A stretch of DNA of 64,000 nt from positions 248,001-312,000 of the forward strand of contig NZ_JAVDXN010000001.1 of NCBI RefSeq assembly GCF_031457955.1, given 5' to 3'. Position 1 is the stretch's first letter. The number at the start of each line of letters is the position of its first letter. The notes beneath the pieces are model-generated. The model saw nothing but the letters and a program-made list of their open reading frames with translations, did not search any database and was not told the DNA's origin. This document shows positions 51,462 through 59,148 of this stretch, piece after piece. The translations under genes and the position numbers were made by a program. This DNA comes from Mixta sp031457955 (GTDB lineage Bacteria > Pseudomonadota > Gammaproteobacteria > Enterobacterales > Enterobacteriaceae).

Positions 51462-54128
51462 ATGAACAACGCCATAAGCAAGCGCACTTGCACTAAATAT
51501 CATCCGATTGCGGCATTTATTCTGTTGTCTTTCGCCAATGTATCCTCTGCCATTGCTGAAAAAAACACCCGCGTTTCAGTAATCAATGAGGTAACGATTA
51601 TCGATATTAAAAAAGCGAACGATCACGGTATTTCGCATAATATCTACGATAAATTTAACGTAGATAAAAAAGGAATGATATTTAACAATAGTCAGAATGC
51701 GATTAATACCCAGTTGGCAGGTCAAATAAAAGGGAACAGTAATCTGACTTCAGGCGCGGCGAAAGTGATCCTTAACGAAGTTACCTCAAAAAATCAGAGC
51801 GCGTTACAGGGCTTGATGGAGGTCGCCGGAAGCAAAGCGCATCTAATTATTGCCAATCCAAATGGTATCAGCTGCCAGGGCTGTGGCTTTATTAATGCAG
51901 AAAAAGTCACCGTTACTGCCGGTAAACCCGATATGCAGAACGGAATACTGAAAGGATATCACGTTAACGGCGGTAGCGTTACGCTTACACAGTTGCAAAA
52001 CAGCTCGCCAACCGAAGTTCTGGCGCGATCCATCACGGTTAAAGGCAAAGTCTATGCGGAAGAGCTATCGATGGTGGCAGGCAATAACTATGTTGATATT
52101 AACGGCAAGCCTGGCGGCACGGTAAAAGCTGCCGGAAATCGCAGTAATTATGGTATCGACGTCGCGGCCATCGGCGGAATGTATGCTAACAAGATTAGCC
52201 TGATAAGCAGTGAAAAAGGCGTAGGCGTACGCAATAGTGGGATCATCGCTGGCACAGCCGATATACAAATCGACAGTAACGGTAAACTTGTTAATAACCG
52301 TGGGCAAATAAAATCGGCCGGATTAATCAGCATTAAAACGCAGGGAAATCTGGATAACCTCACCGGTAAAATAAACAGCGAAAACGCTATTCATATCAAT
52401 ACCAATAAAAAAGAGATCAATAATAACGATTTGGGAAATATCGCAGCGAGAAAGGATGTCTATATTGATAGCGGCACTTTTAACAACATTAACGGTAAAA
52501 TATCGGCTGGGGGCACTCTGGGCGTCAATACTCACAATAAGCTCCTGACAAATAAAGGCAAAGGCGACGCGGTGGGGATGCATGCGGGCGTCGTCATGCT
52601 GCAGGCGGGAATGCTGGATAACCTCAGCGGCTTGATAAAAGGCGGTTATGTCGGCGTAGCGACCAACCGCGTGAATAATACCAATGGCACTATCGAAGCC
52701 ACAGGCGATATGGATATCAGCAGTAACGGAAATATAGAAAACCGCCAGGGACTGATACGCTCTACTGTTGGACATGTGCACCTTGATGCCGTCAGGGGCA
52801 GCGTGAACAATGGCAGCACGCGCACGGCGGATACCTTCAGTCAGGACTCGCAGGGCATCATTGCCGGTGCAGGAGGGATTCAGATCAAAACCGCCTCGCT
52901 GAATAATCGCACTGGTCAAATTGCCGCGAAAGGCGATATTTCGATAACCACTACGTCTGGGGTCGATAACTTTCAGGGTAAACTGACCGGCGAGAAAAAT
53001 CTGTATGTTAAAGCGAAATCGATGTTAAATGGCCAGGCAGGTATAAGCACTACTGGCGATATCCGTATCGATGTCACCGATGAGTTTACCAATAGCATTG
53101 GTATCCTTAATTCTGACGAAGGTAACATCGAACTCCAGGCGTGGCGCGTTAATAATAAAGGCGGGTTAATTAACGGCCAGGATGTGACGATCCATGCTAA
53201 ATCGGCGGTCGATAACAGCGCTGCGTTGCTGGTAGCCAATAAAAATTTAAGCATCACCGCCGCCAACCTGGTCAATAACAGCAATGCGCAGGAGTTTGCT
53301 GATACCTATGGCGGTTACTTCGCGATGCCAAATCAAAAGGGCGGGATGGTTGGTCGGGAAAGCCTTACCCTTAACGCGGGTCAGGTGAATAATAATAACA
53401 GCCGTCTTGTTTCTGAGTTTGGTAAGTTAACCATTAAGGCAAAAAACTATATCAATAATTCTTACGGCAGAATTGCCGCTGGCTCAGGGCTTTTATCGCT
53501 TGATGCTCATGATATCAATAACAATTATGCGGTAATAAACAGCAAAGGAAGCGCAACGATTAATAGTGCTGCGCTGTCAAACCGTAGCTCAGGCGATTTA
53601 ATTCATAATAACGCCACTGGCATTATCTCCGCCGATAAAGATTTAACGCTTAACGTAGGCAGCACCTTCACTAACTATGGCTGGATAAATAGCAATGGCA
53701 ATAACACCATTGCAATTGAGGGTGTTTTTTCTAATCGCAACGCCGTTAGCGCCGCAAGTGCTTTAAAAATTATCGCCAAAAACAGCATATTTAATTATAA
53801 AGATATCGCCTCAGATAACCAACTGATAATTAATTCTGGTGCCGATTTGAAAAATAGTTGGGGCAGTAATATGCGAGGAACATCATCAGCCACCGTTGAT
53901 GTTAAAGGTGATTTATTGAATGAAGGCAACATGGTAAGTAATGGTCAGCTAACGATTAGTGCCGTCAGAAACATCTATAATTATCATTACATGTTGACTT
54001 CAGCAACGGCTAAAGTAAGTGCGAAAAAAATATTTAACAGTGGAGGCAACGCTTACCTGGGTGGCGCGACTGGCCTGGATTTAAAAGCGGATGAGGTAAA
54101 GAATAGCGGTGCGGTTATTGGACTGTAA
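51462..54128 (+). CDS. Two-partner-secretion exoprotein (TpsA, filamentous haemagglutinin-like)
   Basis: Large secreted beta-helix protein, 888 residues. The signal peptide is followed by the TPS secretion domain (about 34-270) with the NPNGIS motif at 132-137 and the Cys pair C138/C141, as in ShlA/HpmA haemolysins. Asn-rich haemagglutinin repeats (LNNRTGQIAAKGDISI and similar) fill the rest. It ends within repeats at VKNSGAVIGL: there is no VENN pretoxin motif, toxin tip or immunity gene, so it is not a CDI protein. It is shorter than most TpsA proteins. The gene is AT-richer than its neighbours, pointing to horizontal origin. Confidence 0.88.
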   Translation: MNNAISKRTCTKYHPIAAFILLSFANVSSAIAEKNTRVSVINEVTIIDIKKANDHGISHNIYDKFNVDKKGMIFNNSQNAINTQLAGQIKGNSNLTSGAAKVILNEVTSKNQSALQGLMEVAGSKAHLIIANPNGISCQGCGFINAEKVTVTAGKPDMQNGILKGYHVNGGSVTLTQLQNSSPTEVLARSITVKGKVYAEELSMVAGNNYVDINGKPGGTVKAAGNRSNYGIDVAAIGGMYANKISLISSEKGVGVRNSGIIAGTADIQIDSNGKLVNNRGQIKSAGLISIKTQGNLDNLTGKINSENAIHINTNKKEINNNDLGNIAARKDVYIDSGTFNNINGKISAGGTLGVNTHNKLLTNKGKGDAVGMHAGVVMLQAGMLDNLSGLIKGGYVGVATNRVNNTNGTIEATGDMDISSNGNIENRQGLIRSTVGHVHLDAVRGSVNNGSTRTADTFSQDSQGIIAGAGGIQIKTASLNNRTGQIAAKGDISITTTSGVDNFQGKLTGEKNLYVKAKSMLNGQAGISTTGDIRIDVTDEFTNSIGILNSDEGNIELQAWRVNNKGGLINGQDVTIHAKSAVDNSAALLVANKNLSITAANLVNNSNAQEFADTYGGYFAMPNQKGGMVGRESLTLNAGQVNNNNSRLVSEFGKLTIKAKNYINNSYGRIAAGSGLLSLDAHDINNNYAVINSKGSATINSAALSNRSSGDLIHNNATGIISADKDLTLNVGSTFTNYGWINSNGNNTIAIEGVFSNRNAVSAASALKIIAKNSIFNYKDIASDNQLIINSGADLKNSWGSNMRGTSSATVDVKGDLLNEGNMVSNGQLTISAVRNIYNYHYMLTSATAKVSAKKIFNSGGNAYLGGATGLDLKADEVKNSGAVIGL

Positions 54129-54186
54129 ATAAGTCATTTTATAAAAGCGTCAGGTTTCCTGTCGCTTTTATCCGTTGAGTTAATTA

Positions 54187-55830
54187 ATGAAAAAAATAAT
54201 TATCGTCCTGGGGCTGTGCACGTTTTACCACCTTCCCGCTGTAGCAGAAAGCAAGGTTAATCAGCTGATAAAGGAACAACAGCACAATGATAATGTCATT
54301 CGGCAGCAAAACCAGATAAAGAAAAAAGATATCTATTCCTCCCTTGCGACCACAAAGAGCAGTGAAATTAACATTCCTGACGAATCACCTTGCTTCAGAA
54401 TCAAGCGCGTAATGTTAAACCATAATTTCCTTAAGGATAGCGCGATAAAGAAAATCAGAAAAAATATAGCGGGGCGCTGCCTGGGCAGACAGGGGATCTC
54501 CAGGCTGGCGCAAAGCCTGCAGGACAGGTTTATACGTGCGGGATACATCACCACGCGTATTGAAATCCCGCAGCAGGACTTATCCTCTAATTTATTGATA
54601 TTGAATGTTGTCCCTGGAAAAATCGATGAGATCGTTATTGAACAGAATAGCGTTGCCAACGTTATTTTACCGTTTAGTCAAGGTGATATTCTTAACGTCA
54701 GGCATATTGAGCAGGGGCTGGAGAATTTACAACGCGTGCCGGGCGTGGACGTTAAAATCAACATCGAGCCGGGAAAGCGAGAGGGGTATAGCCGTATCGT
54801 AATTTATACCGTTCGGCAACAGCGCTGGAATATTCGCGCCTCGGTTAATAACTGGGGTGATAAAAGCACCGGGCAAATGCTGACCGGGCTGTCAGGCTAT
54901 GCTTATAACATGGCGCATATCAACGATATTTTTTATCTCTCCGGCAGTCGCAGTGCATCAGGCGGTTATCACAGCATCAGCGCCTGGTACTCTTTTCCGC
55001 TGGGCTACTGGGAACATGAGTTTTTTTACAGCTATAGTCTGTCCCGGCAGTCAATAACGGTTGATGTACCTAATCTTAATTATAATGGGCACAATCACTA
55101 CGCCAGCATTAAAACGTCCAGAACGCTTTATCGTGACAGAGACAAAAAAGTGACCATGTTTATTGAGGCATTACGAAGAAAATCTGATTATCGGCTGGGG
55201 GATATCAGGCTGGCATTACAAAAACGCGATATGAGCAATATCCACCTGGGCATTAACTATAAGCAAAATTACCCTGCCGCGATGTTAAACAGCACCCTTG
55301 GCTATCAACGTTTTACCCGCTGGTTTGGCGGGCACTTATCGCCTGATATGGCGCAGGGCGACGTCAGCTCAGGCAGCGAACTGTTTAACCTCAATATTAA
55401 CTACCTTAAGCGGCTAAACTATCGTTCCATGCAGGCGCTTTATGATCTTAATCTGGGTATGCAATATGCGCCAGCGGCCTTAGTATTACAGGATCAATTA
55501 TTTATTGGTCATCGCTGGAGCGTACGCGGTTTTGAAAACAGCGCCGGGTTTTATGGCGATAAAGGGTTTTATCTGCAAAATACTTTTTCTGTCAACACTG
55601 GCTTAGCTGATGCGGAATATTATTGCGGTATCGACTACGGCGAAGTAGCTATGTCACGCTCTGCGCAGCGGCGCGAGAAGACAAAAAGATTAATTGGGGC
55701 GGCAACCGGCTTTAAAGGAAAATTTAAATCGCTGGGCTATGATCTGTCGCTCTCTGTTCCGCTGCTTTATCCCGATAAAATAACAGCCAATAAAGCCACC
55801 ATGAGTTTTAATCTCTACTATCAACTATGA
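54187..55830 (+). CDS. Two-partner-secretion outer-membrane transporter (TpsB)
   Basis: Omp85-superfamily pore that exports TpsA. The 547 residues have a signal peptide (IIIVLGLCTFYHLPAVA), POTRA domains at about 70-225 (CFRIKRVMLN, RAGYITTRI) and a 16-stranded barrel. The conserved barrel motif RWSVRGF, near residue 447, lies on the loop-6 hairpin. It follows tpsA by 58 bp. The stop at 55828 is only 4 bp from the next gene, the phosphopantetheinyl transferase, so the TPS pair appears cotranscribed with the acyl cluster. Confidence 0.92.
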   Translation: MKKIIIVLGLCTFYHLPAVAESKVNQLIKEQQHNDNVIRQQNQIKKKDIYSSLATTKSSEINIPDESPCFRIKRVMLNHNFLKDSAIKKIRKNIAGRCLGRQGISRLAQSLQDRFIRAGYITTRIEIPQQDLSSNLLILNVVPGKIDEIVIEQNSVANVILPFSQGDILNVRHIEQGLENLQRVPGVDVKINIEPGKREGYSRIVIYTVRQQRWNIRASVNNWGDKSTGQMLTGLSGYAYNMAHINDIFYLSGSRSASGGYHSISAWYSFPLGYWEHEFFYSYSLSRQSITVDVPNLNYNGHNHYASIKTSRTLYRDRDKKVTMFIEALRRKSDYRLGDIRLALQKRDMSNIHLGINYKQNYPAAMLNSTLGYQRFTRWFGGHLSPDMAQGDVSSGSELFNLNINYLKRLNYRSMQALYDLNLGMQYAPAALVLQDQLFIGHRWSVRGFENSAGFYGDKGFYLQNTFSVNTGLADAEYYCGIDYGEVAMSRSAQRREKTKRLIGAATGFKGKFKSLGYDLSLSVPLLYPDKITANKATMSFNLYYQL

Positions 55831-55834
55831 CAAT

Positions 55835-56233
55835 ATGACGCAAACAGGAATAACGCTTTTTGTTGGCACTGATATCGTTGAAGTCGCAAGAATCGAACGA
55901 GCGCTATCAGAGTGGAAAATGGACTTTCTGCAGCGCGTATTTACGCCGGGGGAAATCATTAAAATCAATGCCGATAATCCCGATCATGAACGGGCAGCGG
56001 GTTTTTGGGCCGCTAAAGAGTCAATGGTAAAAGCACTGGGGAGCGGCTTTCGTCACGGAATCCGTTTCCATGATATTGAAATCATCCATGATGAATATGG
56101 CTGCCCGCATATTCTATTGCATGGCGAAGCGAAAAAGGTTTTAACTAAAAAAGGCAGTGCGAAAATTTCATTAACCATTTCCCATTGTCGAACATATGCT
56201 ATTGCCGTGGTTGCTGTGGTTACCCATAATTAA
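55835..56233 (+). CDS. AcpS-type 4'-phosphopantetheinyl transferase
   Basis: Transfers phosphopantetheine from CoA to a serine of an acyl carrier protein, presumably the one at 57575. The 132-residue protein has the AcpS metal-binding motif FVGTDIVEVARIER (Asp13) and FWAAKESMVKALGSGF with Glu62 and Lys61. It is a second copy relative to the housekeeping acpS, which lies elsewhere in enterics. The start is 4 bp after tpsB. Confidence 0.93.
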   Translation: MTQTGITLFVGTDIVEVARIERALSEWKMDFLQRVFTPGEIIKINADNPDHERAAGFWAAKESMVKALGSGFRHGIRFHDIEIIHDEYGCPHILLHGEAKKVLTKKGSAKISLTISHCRTYAIAVVAVVTHN

Positions 56234-56250
56234 TCTCACAGAGCGTGACT

Positions 56251-57006
56251 ATGTATCTGTATAACGATCTCAACAATAAAAGCGTGTTGGTTAGCGGAGC
56301 CAGCGGAGATATTGGGCTGGCGGTTTGCAGGCAGTTTTTGCAGCAACAATGCCGGGTTTATGCCCTTTATCATTTACACGGCGACGCGCTGGCAGAATTA
56401 AAACAGCGTCATCCGCAGGGTGAACGGCTTGATATTATCCAGTGCGATTTAGCCAATGCCGAAGCGGTCAAGCAGCTCTCAGCTTATTTGACCACAACGG
56501 CAGGTAAGCTTGATGTGCTGGTGAATAACGCCGGTATCGTAAAGGATAGTTTGTTCGCCGCGATGAGTGTCGCCGCGTTCAGTAGCGTGATAGAAACCAA
56601 TTTGTTAACGGCGTTCAGGCTGACCAAAGAGACACTGATGCTGCTCAGGGCCGCCGAAGCGCCCGCGATCGTGAATGTGGCTTCCCTTGCGGCGATTGTT
56701 CCCAGCGTCGGGCAGATCAACTACAGCGCTGCCAAAAGCGGCATGCTGGGTTTTACCCGCACGCTGGCTGCGGAACTGGCATCAGGGGGCGTGCGGGTCA
56801 ATGCGGTAGCGCCGGGGATGATTGAATCAAGAATGGTTAAAAAAGTCTCGCGCACCGTCGTCAGGGAGGTAACCCAAACGATTCCGCTAAAACGTCTGGG
56901 GCGCTGTGAAGAAGTGGCCAATACGATTGTTTATTTAAGCTCCTCCGCATCAAGTTACATTGTGGGGCAAACCCTGGTTATTGATGGCGGCCTGGTAATG
57001 CGGTGA
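56251..57006 (+). CDS. FabG-like 3-oxoacyl-ACP reductase (SDR)
   Basis: Short-chain dehydrogenase likely to reduce beta-ketoacyl-ACP intermediates. The 251 residues have the cofactor loop VSGASGDIGLA, the NNAG motif at 92-95 and the catalytic set Ser145, Tyr158, Lys162 (INYSAAKSG). The C-terminus VGQTLVIDGGLVMR is typical of FabG. The ATG at 56251 is preferred over a GTG six bases earlier. The dehydratase follows after 3 bp. Confidence 0.92.
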   Translation: MYLYNDLNNKSVLVSGASGDIGLAVCRQFLQQQCRVYALYHLHGDALAELKQRHPQGERLDIIQCDLANAEAVKQLSAYLTTTAGKLDVLVNNAGIVKDSLFAAMSVAAFSSVIETNLLTAFRLTKETLMLLRAAEAPAIVNVASLAAIVPSVGQINYSAAKSGMLGFTRTLAAELASGGVRVNAVAPGMIESRMVKKVSRTVVREVTQTIPLKRLGRCEEVANTIVYLSSSASSYIVGQTLVIDGGLVMR

Positions 57007-57009
57007 TGT

Positions 57010-57558
57010 ATGCGTAAACATTTTATTCCGCCGCAGGTTTTCCTGGAAATGGGCGGCTGGCGGCAGCCCCTATTGATGGTTGATCGGATTAATCACTATC
57101 AATATGGTGAAAAAGGCAGAATCGACGTTATTAAACATGTTACTTACAATGAATCTTATATGCTGGGGCATTTCCCCGATAACCCGATTATGCCGGGCGC
57201 AATGATTGCTGAAATTTTCGGTCAGGCAAGCGAGTATTTCTCTTTTTTAACTGACGTATGCGATATCTATCGCGCACGTTACGATATTGACTTGCAATCG
57301 CTGCGTGATATTTGCAGTAAAATAGATGATGAAAACCTGCGCGATATTATTCGCACGCGCCGCGCTCAGGTTCAGGGTTTTTTGGCTGCGCAGAACCTTA
57401 AGTTTAAAGGTATCGCCTGGCCTGGAGATACTATCGAGGTAACCAGCCAGCTTATTTTTTCAGATCGTAAAGGGTTTAAACATTATTCCGTTTGTGCGCG
57501 CGTTGGCAAAAAAACGATCGGTAACGGAACGATTATTAATTACCGGGAAGTAAAATAG
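57010..57558 (+). CDS. FabZ-like 3-hydroxyacyl-ACP dehydratase
   Basis: Hot-dog-fold dehydratase probably acting on 3-hydroxyacyl-ACP. The signature GHFPDNPIMPGAMIAEIFGQA (split here: His54 in GHFP, Glu68 in MIAEIF) is intact. Length is 182 residues against about 150 for FabZ, the extra being a charged stretch at about 80-118 (DLQSLRDICSKIDDENLRD) between the central helix and the next strand. It is divergent from the housekeeping FabA at 18279. ACP follows after 16 bp. Confidence 0.88.
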   Translation: MRKHFIPPQVFLEMGGWRQPLLMVDRINHYQYGEKGRIDVIKHVTYNESYMLGHFPDNPIMPGAMIAEIFGQASEYFSFLTDVCDIYRARYDIDLQSLRDICSKIDDENLRDIIRTRRAQVQGFLAAQNLKFKGIAWPGDTIEVTSQLIFSDRKGFKHYSVCARVGKKTIGNGTIINYREVK

Positions 57559-57574
57559 AACAGGGAGTTTTATC

Positions 57575-57889
57575 ATGGGTACGATGCAAGAGGATATAGC
57601 AGAGCGCAAAGCCATTCTGTTGACGCTGAAAACAGAGCTGATTCAGCGTTTGAATATTCAACGCCAGCCCGGCCAGATTGATGATGATAGCCCGCTGTTT
57701 GGTAATGGTCTGAAGCTTGATTCGGTAGATGCCACCGAAATTCTGGTGCTGCTGGATAACGTTTTTAATATTAAGGTGAGCGAAGGTGACGATCCCGCCT
57801 GGATGCGCACCATTAATAATATGGCCTCTTTTATTATTGCGAAAAAACGTGCCGACCAATCCCAACCATTAGCGGAAAACAGACAATGA
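57575..57889 (+). CDS. Acyl carrier protein
   Basis: Discrete acyl carrier protein of 104 residues. Ser50 in GNGLKLDSVDATEIL is the phosphopantetheine attachment site, within the classic D-S motif, and helices before and after it fit the four-helix fold. A charged tail extends past the usual end. GGGAG precedes the ATG. Its last four bases overlap the start of the next gene (ATGA). Confidence 0.94.
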   Translation: MGTMQEDIAERKAILLTLKTELIQRLNIQRQPGQIDDDSPLFGNGLKLDSVDATEILVLLDNVFNIKVSEGDDPAWMRTINNMASFIIAKKRADQSQPLAENRQ

Positions 57890-59046
57890 ACGTGCTTCAC
57901 GATGTGCATATGGCTCACCGGGCAAAAATGGGCCGTTATAATAATAAAACGCTGCCTGCCGCTTATTACGAACCGGCTATTGAATACCGCGCGGTAAGAG
58001 AAAACGCGCTGTTAGTGGATTATTCCCATATGTCGCTGGTCCGCGTAACGGGTGAAGATGCCTGGGCGCTGGTGAATTATTGCGTTTCGGCCGATGTCGC
58101 TACCTTGCGTGATGAGCAGGCGCTTTACTCTCTGGTGCTGAATGAAAAGGGCGCCGTGCGCGGTGATGTTTATATCCTTTGCGCAGAAGCAGGCTATTAC
58201 CTGTTATCAGAAAATATCACCGCCACGGAAATGGTCGCCTGTTTGCAGTCGGCCTTAAACAAGGCCGATGAGCTGGATATTCAGGAGACGCCAGAAATTA
58301 GCGTGCTGGATGACGCGGGCTGGGGAGCGATACTGCTGGAAGGGCCTTACGCGTGGGAAATACTGGCGGAAATTTACGGCTTTGATGTTATCGGCTTGCC
58401 CTATCACGAATTTATGCAGGCCGCCGAAGCGCTGATGGTTCTCCGCTGCGGTAAACATGGCGAATATGCCTATTTAATAGTGGGCGAGCAAGCGGCGCTG
58501 ACGCAACTGTGGTTAAGGCTGCTGGCGGTGGGGGAAAAATTCCAGCTGAAAGCGGGCGGCCTGGCTTATCAGCAAACCGTAAGGGTTGAAAACCCTTGCT
58601 GGGATGCGCTGCGCTACCAGGGCGATCTGCTCCATCCCGTCGAACTGCAGCTGCAATGGGCCGTTGAATACGGCAAGGAGCACTTTGTTGGCAAAGCGGC
58701 GATAGAGGCGATCGCGCATAACGGCGCGGCGCGTAAGCTTATCGGCGTTCTTCCGCTGGACGCAAGCGCAGAGATTCGTGTGGACGATCGGCTGCTGGTA
58801 GATAAGCAGGCGGTGGGCCAGGTGATCAATAGCGCGTATTCGCCCGCACGCGGATCATCTATTGCACTGGCAATGATCGACGCCGAATGGGCCTGGGCGG
58901 ATATCAAGGGCTTCACGTTGCAAACCGCCGCGGGCGAGGTGGCTGCCATGACGCACAATCTGCCTTTCCTCTATAACCTCAGCATGCGGGTCAGCCCAAC
59001 GGAACACAGCTTTATTGATGGCACGAAACCGCGCTGCGCGGAATAA
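57886..59046 (+). CDS. GcvT-like folate-binding aminomethyltransferase family protein
   Basis: Resembles the T-protein of the glycine cleavage system, which moves one-carbon units to tetrahydrofolate. The 386 residues run from VDYSHMSLVRVTGEDAW through the pterin-binding region VRGDVYILC (Asp94) to the C-terminal barrel (SPARGSSIALAMID). No gcvH or gcvP is nearby; instead it overlaps the ACP gene by 4 bp. A folate-dependent one-carbon step on an ACP-bound chain is a possible function, by inference only. Confidence 0.8.
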   Translation: MNVLHDVHMAHRAKMGRYNNKTLPAAYYEPAIEYRAVRENALLVDYSHMSLVRVTGEDAWALVNYCVSADVATLRDEQALYSLVLNEKGAVRGDVYILCAEAGYYLLSENITATEMVACLQSALNKADELDIQETPEISVLDDAGWGAILLEGPYAWEILAEIYGFDVIGLPYHEFMQAAEALMVLRCGKHGEYAYLIVGEQAALTQLWLRLLAVGEKFQLKAGGLAYQQTVRVENPCWDALRYQGDLLHPVELQLQWAVEYGKEHFVGKAAIEAIAHNGAARKLIGVLPLDASAEIRVDDRLLVDKQAVGQVINSAYSPARGSSIALAMIDAEWAWADIKGFTLQTAAGEVAAMTHNLPFLYNLSMRVSPTEHSFIDGTKPRCAE

Positions 59047-59148
59047 AAGGATAAGGGCAAAAAATTGAATCCAGGTAGTCAACCAGCCCGGCGCGGCTCT
59101 GATACCTGTTCACTAACGCTTATCGCGAGGTCGTCGGCAGGGAGCATG

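Noticed and set aside
51462..55830. Contact-dependent inhibition (cdiAIB) locus
   Set aside because: Gene order is exoprotein then transporter without a CdiI-size gene between, and the exoprotein lacks a VENN motif and toxin end.
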